Source of the DNA: an uncultured delta proteobacterium | GTDB lineage: Bacteria > UBA10199 > GCA-002796325 > 1-14-0-20-49-13 | Length of the DNA stretch: 6,069 bases | Reading direction: 5' to 3' | Assembly: GCA_903868375.1 (NCBI GenBank) | Contig: CAIPVD010000316.1 | Location: forward strand, 1-6,069 | Shown here: positions 1 to 5,589 of the stretch, one piece after another | How the letters are laid out: each line of letters begins with the position of its first letter | Numbering within the stretch: position 1 is the first letter of the stretch | Program-made: the position numbers and the translations under genes | Notes under the pieces: generated by a model | Database searches by the model: none | Told to the model about the DNA's origin: nothing | The model's input: only the letters and a program-made list of their open reading frames with translations

Positions 1-98
1 AATGCTTTCAAGAGATGCTTGGCGAAACATTTTCTGATAGATGGAATATGGGAAAAGAAGAACATTCGGCCGATGCCAAAAAAGATCAACCCGCTTAA
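1..98 (+). CDS. Possible 3' end of a convergent protein-coding gene, cut by the window edge
   Basis: The third forward frame is open from the window edge to a TAA at 96-98. It would encode about 31 residues ending in a polar, charged tail (GKEEHSADAKKDQPA), which looks like an ordinary protein C-terminus. I recognise no family. Forward frame 1 and two reverse frames are also open through this short stretch, so the call rests only on the look of the tail and on the arrangement: a plus-strand gene ending here would converge on the minus-strand operon, which fits the gene-free stretch that follows. Confidence 0.3.
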   Translation, partial: CFQEMLGETFSDRWNMGKEEHSADAKKDQPA

Positions 99-372
99 TT
101 CCCTTCGTTAGACCCTCTACAATCCCGAAATTCGCACTTTTTCATGGAGTATAATACAATTTACCCGTTCCAAGAGCGTAACCTGAATTTTCAGAGAATG
201 CTCGGACTACACGCAGAAATCCCCGTTGAATGACATTTTAAAGATATTTTAAAGTCATTTTGAGTACTGGATAGAACTCCTTGGTAAAATTAAGCACTAA
301 AGAAAATGGGTTATTTTTGAAATTTAAGTTATGAAACTTTCGTTAACTTCTTAGAATACTTGTAACTTATTG
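99..372. other. AT-rich stretch with no recognisable gene
   Basis: I see no coding region on either strand that resembles a protein family. The stretch is visibly richer in A and T than the operon to the right. It holds two direct copies of ATTTTAAAG (235-243 and 246-254) framed by TGAC at 231 and GTCA at 254, and a weak inverted repeat AAGTTA/TAACTT (326-331 and 344-349). A TATAAT occurs at 150-155 but has no acceptable -35 box at normal spacing. It is most simply the spacer between two converging transcription units. Confidence 0.5.
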
Positions 373-409
373 AAACAAGAAAGCCTTAGAAGTATTAGCT
401 CCTAAGGCT
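373..409 (-). terminator. Probable intrinsic terminator after tRNA-Asn
   Basis: A perfect 8-bp inverted repeat, AGCCTTAG (382-389) and CTAAGGCT (402-409), encloses a 12-nt loop. Read on the minus strand, the hairpin is followed at once by TTTCTTGTTT, a T-rich tract as expected for Rho-independent termination. No T tract follows it on the plus strand, so the orientation is clear. It lies about 16 nt beyond the encoded CCA of the tRNA, the right place to end a transcript carrying the tRNA. The stem is only moderately GC-rich and the T tract is interrupted. Confidence 0.6.
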
Positions 410-425
410 CCCTTGCAAAAACGTC

Positions 426-500
426 TGGCTCCGACAGCAGGACTCGAACCTGCGACCAGCCGGTTAACAGCCGGCTGCTCTACCACTGAGCTATGTCGGA
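426..500 (-). tRNA. tRNA-Asn (anticodon GUU)
   Basis: The minus strand folds into a complete cloverleaf. The acceptor stem is TCCGACA/TGTCGGA, the D stem GCTC/GAGC with loop AGTGGTA, the anticodon stem GCCGG/CCGGC with loop CTGTTAA, and the T stem GCAGG/CCTGC with loop TTCGAGT. The anticodon is GTT (466-468), which reads asparagine codons. The discriminator base is G and the CCA end is encoded (426-428), both normal for bacterial tRNA-Asn. All stems pair fully and conserved positions are intact, so the molecule should be functional. Its 5' ten bases overlap the end of a GIY-YIG gene, and its 5' half is repeated about 300 bp upstream. It therefore has no private promoter of normal layout and is probably cut out of a longer transcript by RNase P and 3' processing. 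Confidence 0.97.
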
Positions 501-742
501 ATATATTTGAGAAACTCTCTACCACAACCAGACTTTAAAAATTTTTCCCTATTCCTGGCTTCTATTCTGGAAGATAGTTTCTCGATGTAAAAGAGCTTAA
601 AAGGCCGTCTGCTCTTTGTAGATCTTACCTGGCCTTTATTATGTTCAATCAATCTTCTTTCCGGATCACTAGTTATACCAATATATAAATTGCCATCATT
701 TAAACTTACTAAAGCATATGTGTAATAACAACTCATTATCAT
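464..742 (-). mobile_element. Candidate tRNA-targeting mini-element: GIY-YIG gene plus replacement 5' half of tRNA-Asn
   Basis: Comparing the intact tRNA (426-500) with the upstream partial copy (743-800) gives exact matches at 471-480/751-760 and 481-500/781-800, plus a shared GTTAA at 464-468/743-747. Similarity stops there, in the anticodon loop. If 464-742 is removed, the partial copy (minus its 20-bp insert and a small CT-to-AGA difference) joins the tRNA 3' half at 463 to give an ordinary tRNA-Asn. The 279-bp piece between would then be the inserted DNA: a GIY-YIG gene followed by a fresh tRNA 5' half that restores the gene. Integrative elements that restore their tRNA target are well known, but they usually carry the 3' end and an integrase. 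No integrase or terminal inverted repeat is visible here, so mobility is inferred from the duplication and the nuclease alone. Confidence 0.5.
491..742 (-). CDS. Small GIY-YIG family endonuclease-like protein (UPF0213/YhbQ type)
   Basis: This 83-residue protein is essentially a single GIY-YIG nuclease domain, the usual size for stand-alone members. Visible motifs are YTY (residues 7-9, in place of GIY), YIG (20-22), Arg29/Arg30, His34 followed by NKG, a basic KSRRPFKL segment (43-50), and a REKFLK segment whose Glu66 matches the metal-binding glutamate. The catalytic set therefore looks intact. The family makes single-metal-ion cuts in DNA; the target of this member is unknown. ATG at 742 is preferred because GGAG lies 6 nt upstream; ATG at 736 is an alternative. 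The stop codon TAG (491-493) is formed by bases 8-10 of tRNA-Asn, a 10-nt overlap. The gene is AT-richer than the redox operon, consistent with separate origin. Cutting at the tRNA anticodon loop is inferred from location only. Confidence 0.88.
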   Translation of the reverse strand: MIMSCYYTYALVSLNDGNLYIGITSDPERRLIEHNKGQVRSTKSRRPFKLFYIEKLSSRIEARNREKFLKSGCGREFLKYIPT

Positions 743-746
743 TTAA

Positions 747-752
747 CTCTCC
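747..752 (-). promoter_or_regulatory. Ribosome-binding site of the GIY-YIG gene, built on tRNA remnant sequence
   Basis: The minus strand reads GGAGAG here, with GGAG ending 6 nt before the ATG at 742. The first two G bases belong to the duplicated anticodon stem (GCCGG). The rest arises where the remnant has AGA in place of the CT found in the intact tRNA. The start signal of the nuclease gene thus sits exactly at the junction with the displaced tRNA half. Confidence 0.6.
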
Positions 753-760
753 GGCTGCTC

Positions 761-780
761 CCTGCCGGCAGGCAGGCAGG
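761..780. repeat. 20-bp GC-rich palindromic insert (CCTGCC/GGCAGG type)
   Basis: The block CCTGCCGGCAGGCAGGCAGG interrupts the tRNA remnant between its D-loop and D-stem 3' strand. It contains the perfect 12-bp palindrome CCTGCCGGCAGG followed by two further CAGG units. As RNA it can form a 6-bp CCTGCC/GGCAGG hairpin with an 8-nt loop on either strand. The clean match of the tRNA sequence on both sides shows that it was inserted, and I see no target-site duplication. From memory, very similar CTGCCGGCAGGCAGG blocks are dispersed in genomes of candidate phyla, sometimes within genes (read as LPAGRQAG). That link is recollection, not something this single copy can prove. Confidence 0.75.
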
Positions 781-857
781 TACCACTGAGCTATGTCGGA
801 GTATGTAAAAGAACGATATTTGGAACCGCCGTCGTATACAAAATAACGCTAAAAGTG

Positions 858-1616
858 TCAATCTAAAGCTATTGCGTCTATTACGTCGCTTCTCGTTACC
901 TCTTTTACCCATCTCTCGCCGATATCTTCCAGCTTTAGGGTTCCGATTCGGACGCGCTTTAACGAAATTACAGGGTGGCCGACCACTTCGAACATCTGGC
1001 GCACCTGCCGCTTCTTGCCTTCGGTGATGATAATTCTCGCAACGGATGTGGTTTTGCAGGACATCGGTATCTTAACCCGTTTTACAAGTTTTACCTTGGC
1101 CGGCGCGGTCTTGTAGTCTTCGGACTCTACAACGATCGTAACTCCAGCTTCAAGTTTTTCGATGTCGGCGGGCGTTAACGAACCGTCGATTACAGCTTCG
1201 TATTCCTTTTCTATCTTTTCGATCGGCTGTAATATCTTTGAAGCCGTTTTGCCGTCGTTCGTCAGTATAAGGAGGCCTTCGGTGTCGCGATCAAGGCGGC
1301 CAACTACAAATAACGAACGCATGGCTTCAGGTTCGGTCTTTAAAATATTTTCTAAAATGTCGGTGACGTTTGGATATTCGCCGCGCTGGCAAGAGTGGCC
1401 CTTTGGTTTGTTCACCAGAAAGTATCTAGTTGGCTGCAAATTGATTTCTTTTCCATCAAGGAAGACGCGGCGCCTATTGGTGTCGAAGATGAACGATTCG
1501 GCCGTAACGACGTCCTTATCGACACGAACGCGGCCCTTCTTTATCATCTGCATGATATCGAAATTGTTTCGCGCGACGCCGGTACGCGCAAGGAATTGAT
1601 GTAAACGAAGCTTCAT
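858..1616 (-). CDS. RsuA/RluB-family rRNA pseudouridine synthase
   Basis: The protein is 252 residues from ATG 1616 and converts a specific rRNA uridine to pseudouridine. An N-terminal S4 RNA-binding domain (about residues 3-50, starting LRLHQFLARTGVA) precedes the catalytic domain. Motifs are VNKPKG (68-73), GRLDRDTEGLLILTNDG with the expected nucleophile Asp109, and EGKKRQVRQMFEVVGHPV (from 199) with the usual RxRIGxLxL continuation. Length and order fit RluB/RsuA/RluE/RluF enzymes; which rRNA position is modified cannot be told here. The frame also opens with TTG at 1625, but family members begin at the MKLRLHQFL segment, so the ATG is preferred. Neither start has a good Shine-Dalgarno. 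It begins 13 nt after the preceding Fe-S subunit gene, so it is probably co-transcribed and translationally coupled. No functional link to the redox genes is evident. Confidence 0.93.
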   Translation of the reverse strand: MKLRLHQFLARTGVARNNFDIMQMIKKGRVRVDKDVVTAESFIFDTNRRRVFLDGKEINLQPTRYFLVNKPKGHSCQRGEYPNVTDILENILKTEPEAMRSLFVVGRLDRDTEGLLILTNDGKTASKILQPIEKIEKEYEAVIDGSLTPADIEKLEAGVTIVVESEDYKTAPAKVKLVKRVKIPMSCKTTSVARIIITEGKKRQVRQMFEVVGHPVISLKRVRIGTLKLEDIGERWVKEVTRSDVIDAIALD

Positions 1617-1629
1617 ATTAAACAAAAAA

Positions 1630-2352
1630 TTATGGCCTGCAGTTCAGGCAAGTATCGAAGAAATTTTCCGGAAGTTTTACTTTATTGCGGATATATTCAA
1701 GCTGTTTCTCAGGCGCTATGTCCGGCCCGCAGCTTTTGCATTGCTTCATCTTGAGCTCAACATGCCAAAGAGGGATCTTTCGCACGTGGTTCTTGTCTTC
1801 CATCTTTATGAAATTGGTGGGGCAGATGAAGACGCACGAACCGCAGCCGATGCAGCGTTCAGCCTCTACATCGAACGGAGCGGAAACTTTTCTGTTCGGC
1901 CCGCGGCTTTCGAAGCCTATAGCCGATACACCAACGACTTGTTCGCACGCCTTAACGCATAGGCCGCACATGATGCAGCCGTCATCTTCTTTTGGGAACC
2001 GCGTCTCTTCAACGCCTAATCTCTGCGCAAGCTCAATGACCTCTTTTGCGCCAGAAGAGCGCGCCAGCATAAGTTCCATGAGTATCTTACGCTCTTTGGT
2101 GAGCTTTTCAGATGTTGTGTGAAATACCTGGCCATCTGCGATCTTTAGATTACATGAGCTCATTACTTTGCGGCGGCCGTTTAGTTCCATCTCGACTATG
2201 CATATTCTGCAAACGCCATAAGGGTGCACCTGGTCGTGGTGGCAAAGTGAAGGAACGTAAATGTTGTTCCGCTTTAGGACATCGAGAAGGTATAAACCTT
2301 CCGCTGCCTTAACTTTTCTGCCGTCAACTGTGATGGTTATCTCTTTTGTCAT
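1630..2352 (-). CDS. HoxU/NuoG-N-terminus-like Fe-S electron-transfer subunit
   Basis: This 240-residue protein is expected to pass electrons between a partner enzyme and the NuoEF-like diaphorase. An N-terminal [2Fe-2S] plant-type ferredoxin domain has Cys37, 48, 51 and 67 (CX10CX2CX15C). Two [4Fe-4S] ferredoxin motifs follow at Cys126/129/132/136 and Cys167/170/173/177. The His-Cys3 cluster site that NuoG, HoxU and [FeFe]-hydrogenases usually carry between these domains is missing: residues 90-120 contain no Cys or His. The C-terminus adds two CX2C pairs (205/208 and 235/238) that could hold a metal. There is no hydrogenase H-cluster domain and no molybdopterin domain; the protein ends where those would begin, and its length matches HoxU-type subunits, so it is not a visible truncation. 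It starts 9 nt after nuoF with only a weak ribosome-binding site (AGAG). Confidence 0.88.
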   Translation of the reverse strand: MTKEITITVDGRKVKAAEGLYLLDVLKRNNIYVPSLCHHDQVHPYGVCRICIVEMELNGRRKVMSSCNLKIADGQVFHTTSEKLTKERKILMELMLARSSGAKEVIELAQRLGVEETRFPKEDDGCIMCGLCVKACEQVVGVSAIGFESRGPNRKVSAPFDVEAERCIGCGSCVFICPTNFIKMEDKNHVRKIPLWHVELKMKQCKSCGPDIAPEKQLEYIRNKVKLPENFFDTCLNCRP

Positions 2353-2361
2353 AAAATTGCT

Positions 2362-4215
2362 CTAATCTACGTCAATTGCTTCGAATGGGCACCTGTCAAC
2401 GCAGACACCGCACTGAATGCACTTGCCCTGGTCTATGTTGTGAACTGTTTTGACCTTGCCCGATATCGCAGTCGTTGGGCAGGTCTTTACGCACCTTGTA
2501 CAGCCGGTGCATTTTTGATTTATTTCGAACTTGATCAGCTTCTTGCATGTATGTGCAAGGCACTTTTTGTCGCGAATGTGTGCTTCATATTCGTTCCTGA
2601 AATATTTTATCGTGGAAAGTACCGGATTTGGAGCCGTTCCGCCGAGTGCGCAGATAGAAGCGTCTTTCACCGTCTCGGACATGTCCTTCAGTGTTTCTAT
2701 GTCGGCTTCCGTTCCATTGCCGTCGCAGATACGGTTAAGTATCCCGGACATCTGTTTCAAACCTTCTCTGCAAGGTGTGCACTTTCCGCAAGATTCGCCC
2801 TTTAAGAAGTCGATGAAATAGCGGGCCAGGTCGACCATGCATGTGCTTTCGTCCATGACGATCATGCCACCGCTTCCCATCATCGAACCTGCTTCCGTTA
2901 ATTTATCGAAATCGACCATGAGGTCGAGCTTTTCTTCTGGCAAACATCCGCCAGAAGGGCCGCCTGTTTGTATCGCTTTGAACTTCTTGTCCTTGAGTAT
3001 TCCGCCGCCGATATCGTAAACGATCTCACGCAGCGTCATTCCCATGGGCACTTCGACTAACCCAGTGTTATTGATCTTGCCAACGAGCGAGAATATCTTC
3101 GTTCCCTTGCTCTTTTCTGTGCCAATAGACGCGAACCAAGCAGAGCCTTTCGATATGATAAGCGGGACGTTTGCCCATGTTTCTACGTTATTAATGATCG
3201 TCGGCTTGCCGAACAGGCCGCTTATTGCGGGATATGGCGGCTTTTGGTGTGGCTCGCCGGTTTTTCCCATAAGCGAGTTCAAAAGCGCCGTTTCTTCACC
3301 GCATACGAACGCTCCGCCGCCCCTATTAACTGTGATGTCGAAATCGACATCACTGCCTAATATTTTTTTGCCTAGCAAGCCAAGTTCCCTCGCCTGTTCG
3401 ATCGCTATTCCTAAATTCTCGACTGCAAGAGGATATTCGTTCCTGACATAGACGTAAGCGTGCGAAGCGCCAATTGCCTTGGCGCAGATAAGCATGCCTT
3501 CGATGATAGAATGTGGATTGCCTTCTAATACCGACCTGTCCATGTATGCGCCTGGGTCGCCTTCGTCGGCGTTGCAGACGATATATTTCGTCTGATCGGC
3601 CTGCGCCGCGCAGATCTCCCACTTGGCACCAGTTAAGAAACCGCCGCCACCGCGTCCGCGTAGGCCAGACTTCTTTACCTCGTCGATGATCTTTTCCGAT
3701 GTCATCTCGAGCAGGGCCTTGGGAAGCGCGCTGTAACCGCCTATTGCTATATAATCGTCGATCGATTTTGGATCGACGTAGCCGTTAAAGCCGAATATCG
3801 TTCTCTGCTGCTTCGCATAGAACGGGATATCTTCTTCTTTTAAGATCTTCTTCTTGTCTTTACCTTCGTACTGAAGCCGCTCGATAAGTTCGCCGTTCTT
3901 TACCGTTTTCTCGATCACTTCCGGGACGTCTTCCGCTTTCACGCGCTGATAAAAAAGATTTTCCGGGCGGATGACGACAAGCGGGCCTCTTTCGCAGAAA
4001 CCGTGGCAGCCGGTGACTAAGAGTTTTACCTTGTCGGTTAGCCCCTGCTTTTCGAGTTCTGTCTTGAATGCCTCGACCACTTTTTTGCATCCGTAGGCGA
4101 TGCAGCCGGTTCCGCCGCAGACGGTGATGACCTTCTGGTTCGGATCGCGGGCCTTAACGAGTGCTTCGCGATACTTTTTTAAGCTTTCCTGTGAATTAAG
4201 TCTTTGTCTCTTCAT
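2362..4215 (-). CDS. NuoF/HndC/HydB-like NAD(P)H-binding flavoprotein subunit
   Basis: This 617-residue subunit should exchange electrons between NAD(P)H and Fe-S clusters through FMN. A thioredoxin-like [2Fe-2S] domain opens the protein (Cys33, 38, 70 and 74, CX4C...CX3C). The NuoF core follows, with a nucleotide/FMN-binding glycine motif GLRGRGGGGF (184-193), the FMN-site stretch CNADEGDPGA (214-223) and the N3-type [4Fe-4S] site Cys476/479/482 plus Cys522. The C-terminus carries two [4Fe-4S] ferredoxin motifs (569/572/575/579 and 599/602/605/609), with extra Cys at 552 and 557. This layout and length match HydB of multimeric [FeFe]-hydrogenases and related NADH modules rather than respiratory NuoF, which lacks both extensions. 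The ATG overlaps the nuoE stop by one base (TAATG), with no clear ribosome-binding site, so translation is probably coupled. NAD versus NADP preference cannot be read from the sequence. Confidence 0.95.
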   Translation of the reverse strand: MKRQRLNSQESLKKYREALVKARDPNQKVITVCGGTGCIAYGCKKVVEAFKTELEKQGLTDKVKLLVTGCHGFCERGPLVVIRPENLFYQRVKAEDVPEVIEKTVKNGELIERLQYEGKDKKKILKEEDIPFYAKQQRTIFGFNGYVDPKSIDDYIAIGGYSALPKALLEMTSEKIIDEVKKSGLRGRGGGGFLTGAKWEICAAQADQTKYIVCNADEGDPGAYMDRSVLEGNPHSIIEGMLICAKAIGASHAYVYVRNEYPLAVENLGIAIEQARELGLLGKKILGSDVDFDITVNRGGGAFVCGEETALLNSLMGKTGEPHQKPPYPAISGLFGKPTIINNVETWANVPLIISKGSAWFASIGTEKSKGTKIFSLVGKINNTGLVEVPMGMTLREIVYDIGGGILKDKKFKAIQTGGPSGGCLPEEKLDLMVDFDKLTEAGSMMGSGGMIVMDESTCMVDLARYFIDFLKGESCGKCTPCREGLKQMSGILNRICDGNGTEADIETLKDMSETVKDASICALGGTAPNPVLSTIKYFRNEYEAHIRDKKCLAHTCKKLIKFEINQKCTGCTRCVKTCPTTAISGKVKTVHNIDQGKCIQCGVCVDRCPFEAIDVD

Positions 4216-4664
4216 TATTTTTTAAAAAGTTTAAGGGTTTTTTCCGGTGTCATGCTGCCGTGATATTCGCCGTCGTAAATAATGACGGGGCCTAGCGCGC
4301 ATGCGCCGACACAGTTGACCTGTTCGACCGTATGTTCCATGTCCTTCGTGTTGCCGCCGGCTTCAGGAATCGAAAGTTCGCGAGCGACGTCTTCCATGAT
4401 ACGTTTGGCGCCTCTAACGTGGCAAGCGGTTCCCATGCAGACGTGGACGATATGTTTTCCGCGCGGATTCAAGCTGAATGCCTTAAAGAAGGTGGCGACG
4501 TTGTAAACTTGCGATTCGGGGATATCGAGTTTCTTTGCCAGATGGTCAAGCGCGCTCTTTGGAAGGTAGTTGAACACCTTCTGAACGTCCTGCAATATTC
4601 CGATCAATTGACAAGAATCCTTTTTATGTTTTTCAACGATCTTATCTACTTTTGCGTTATCCAT
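4215..4664 (-). CDS. NuoE/HndA/HydC-like [2Fe-2S] subunit of an NADH-oxidoreductase module
   Basis: This 149-residue protein belongs to the complex I 24-kDa family. An N-terminal helical segment (about 1-65, with the family stretch SQVYNVATFFKAFSL) precedes a thioredoxin-fold domain holding one [2Fe-2S] cluster with ligands Cys76, Cys81, Cys118 and Cys122 (CX4C...CX3C; VCMGTAC and NCVGAC). Length and spacing are normal for NuoE and HndA. It would bind the NuoF-like subunit encoded next and add one cluster near the flavin. The ATG at 4664 lies 3 nt after the porB stop and is preceded by AGGAG at good spacing, so the start is secure. Close linkage to porAB rather than to nuoA-N membrane genes argues for a soluble complex instead of respiratory complex I. 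Confidence 0.94.
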   Translation of the reverse strand: MDNAKVDKIVEKHKKDSCQLIGILQDVQKVFNYLPKSALDHLAKKLDIPESQVYNVATFFKAFSLNPRGKHIVHVCMGTACHVRGAKRIMEDVARELSIPEAGGNTKDMEHTVEQVNCVGACALGPVIIYDGEYHGSMTPEKTLKLFKK

Positions 4665-4667
4665 AGA

Positions 4668-5588
4668 CTACTCCTGACACCTTTTCTTTAAAGCCGCCCA
4701 GTCGTTATTTACATGGTTCTGAATGTAGGCGACGTCTTGTTCCGCTAAATGCCTGAAGCGGCCCTGGCCCTTTAGATAGGTAGATACAGGGATCGGTTTT
4801 TCGATATCTTTGTTCAATGTATATTTGCCGTTCTCGTATTCGAAGAGTGGGAAAACGCAAGATTCCGTTGCATAGCGGCCGTACCGGATCGATAGATCTG
4901 GCGGGCAGCGCCATCCTGTTGGACATGGAGAATAGATGTGAATGTATGCCGGCCCTTCCACTGCCTGGCCCTTTTTTACCTTTTCCATCAGATCGAACGG
5001 ATAAGCTGGGTTCGCCGTTGCAACGTACGGAATGTTATGTGCAATGGCTATTGCCGGCATATTCTTCTTCCACGTAACCTGGCCGATCGTCTTGCCAGCA
5101 GGAGAAGTTGTGGTCGATGCGCCGTAAGGCGTCGCGCCGCTTCTCTGAACGCCGGTGTTCATGTAGGCTTCGTTGTCGAAACAGACGTACAAGAAATTGT
5201 GGCCGCGTTCCATGGCGCCTGATAGCGCCTGTAATCCTATATCTGCCGTTGCGCCGTCGCCGCCTAATGCCAGGAACTTAACGGAGAGGTCTTTCGGATA
5301 GATCCCTTTCCTCTTCATTACCTTGTAGGCGGTCTCAATCCCCGAAGCTACCGCTGCGGTGTTTTCGAACAGCGTGTGTATCCATGGGATCTCCCATGTG
5401 GTCGTTGGGAACGTGCTTGCGATGATCTCCATGCAACCGGTCGCGTTGATAACTATCGTATCGCGGCCAACCGCCTTAAAGACCTGACGCAACGCCAGAA
5501 CTTCGCCGCAACCTACACAACCGCGGTGCCCCTGGCTGAACTTCTCCGGGGTCTCCACGCATCTTGATGCATAAACTGAAAGGTCCAT
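4668..5588 (-). CDS. porB: Pyruvate:ferredoxin oxidoreductase, beta (TPP-binding) subunit
   Basis: The 306-residue subunit holds thiamine pyrophosphate and the proximal [4Fe-4S] cluster of the enzyme that oxidises pyruvate and CoA to acetyl-CoA and CO2. Cluster ligands are Cys24 and Cys27 (GHRGCVGCG), Cys52 (NATGCME) and Cys222 (SPCPTGW). The TPP and magnesium motif starts at GDG (110-112) and runs through DNEAYMNTG (138-146). The segment around QRSGATP and the CPTGW motif are typical of pyruvate-specific PorB rather than of 2-oxoglutarate or branched-chain oxoacid enzymes, although substrate is not proven. Size matches multi-subunit PorB of about 300-310 residues. ATG 5588 follows the porA stop by 1 nt and has GAGGG 6 nt upstream. 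Its acetyl-CoA product should feed fermentation or biosynthesis, and its electrons probably go to the adjacent NuoEF-type module. Confidence 0.95.
   Translation of the reverse strand: MDLSVYASRCVETPEKFSQGHRGCVGCGEVLALRQVFKAVGRDTIVINATGCMEIIASTFPTTTWEIPWIHTLFENTAAVASGIETAYKVMKRKGIYPKDLSVKFLALGGDGATADIGLQALSGAMERGHNFLYVCFDNEAYMNTGVQRSGATPYGASTTTSPAGKTIGQVTWKKNMPAIAIAHNIPYVATANPAYPFDLMEKVKKGQAVEGPAYIHIYSPCPTGWRCPPDLSIRYGRYATESCVFPLFEYENGKYTLNKDIEKPIPVSTYLKGQGRFRHLAEQDVAYIQNHVNNDWAALKKRCQE
4671..4675 (-). promoter_or_regulatory. Ribosome-binding site of the nuoE-like gene
   Basis: AGGAG lies 6 nt before the ATG at 4664 and within the last codons of porB (Gln-Glu-stop). It fixes the start codon and suggests translational coupling to porB. 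Confidence 0.75.
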
Positions 5589-5589
5589 G

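Larger units (their letters stand above)
743..800 (-). pseudogene. Displaced, broken 5' half of tRNA-Asn
   Basis: The 20 bases TCCGACATAGCTCAGTGGTA (781-800) are identical to bases 1-20 of the intact tRNA-Asn, and the next ten (751-760) match its D-stem 3' strand and the start of its anticodon stem. A 20-bp foreign block (761-780) separates the two pieces exactly after the D-loop. A CT-to-AGA difference precedes a last shared GTTAA (743-747). Nothing resembling the T arm or 3' acceptor strand follows, so this copy cannot make a tRNA by itself. It lies 57 nt after the pseudouridine synthase stop codon and directly upstream of the GIY-YIG start, where it acts as that gene's leader. I read it as the original 5' half, displaced by insertion of the element. 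Confidence 0.85.

Noticed and set aside
150..155. Perfect TATAAT as a plus-strand promoter.
   Set aside because: There is no -35 box at 16-18 bp and no gene begins downstream on the plus strand; AT-rich DNA yields such hexamers by chance.
235..254. Two ATTTTAAAG copies as the start of a CRISPR or iteron array.
   Set aside because: There are only two short AT-rich copies 11 bp apart, with no further repeats, spacers or replication gene nearby.
517..525. CTCTACCAC inside the GIY-YIG gene matches nine bases of the tRNA D-arm region (478-486), suggesting a third tRNA fragment.
   Set aside because: Nothing on either side matches, and the bases encode a GREFL-type segment common in this protein family, so chance is the better explanation.
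1162..1599. Long plus-strand open frames opposite the pseudouridine synthase.
   Set aside because: They are antisense to a gene with clear catalytic motifs and have no family resemblance; they are shadows of the real gene.
1617..1625. TTG at 1625 as start of the pseudouridine synthase.
   Set aside because: It adds only three residues ahead of the usual family start, has no better ribosome-binding site, and an ATG is available at 1616.
3350..3622. A 90-residue arginine-rich minus-strand frame inside the NuoF-like gene.
   Set aside because: It lies out of frame within the conserved flavoprotein core and has the low-complexity look of a frame-shifted reading; no frameshift is present in the host gene.
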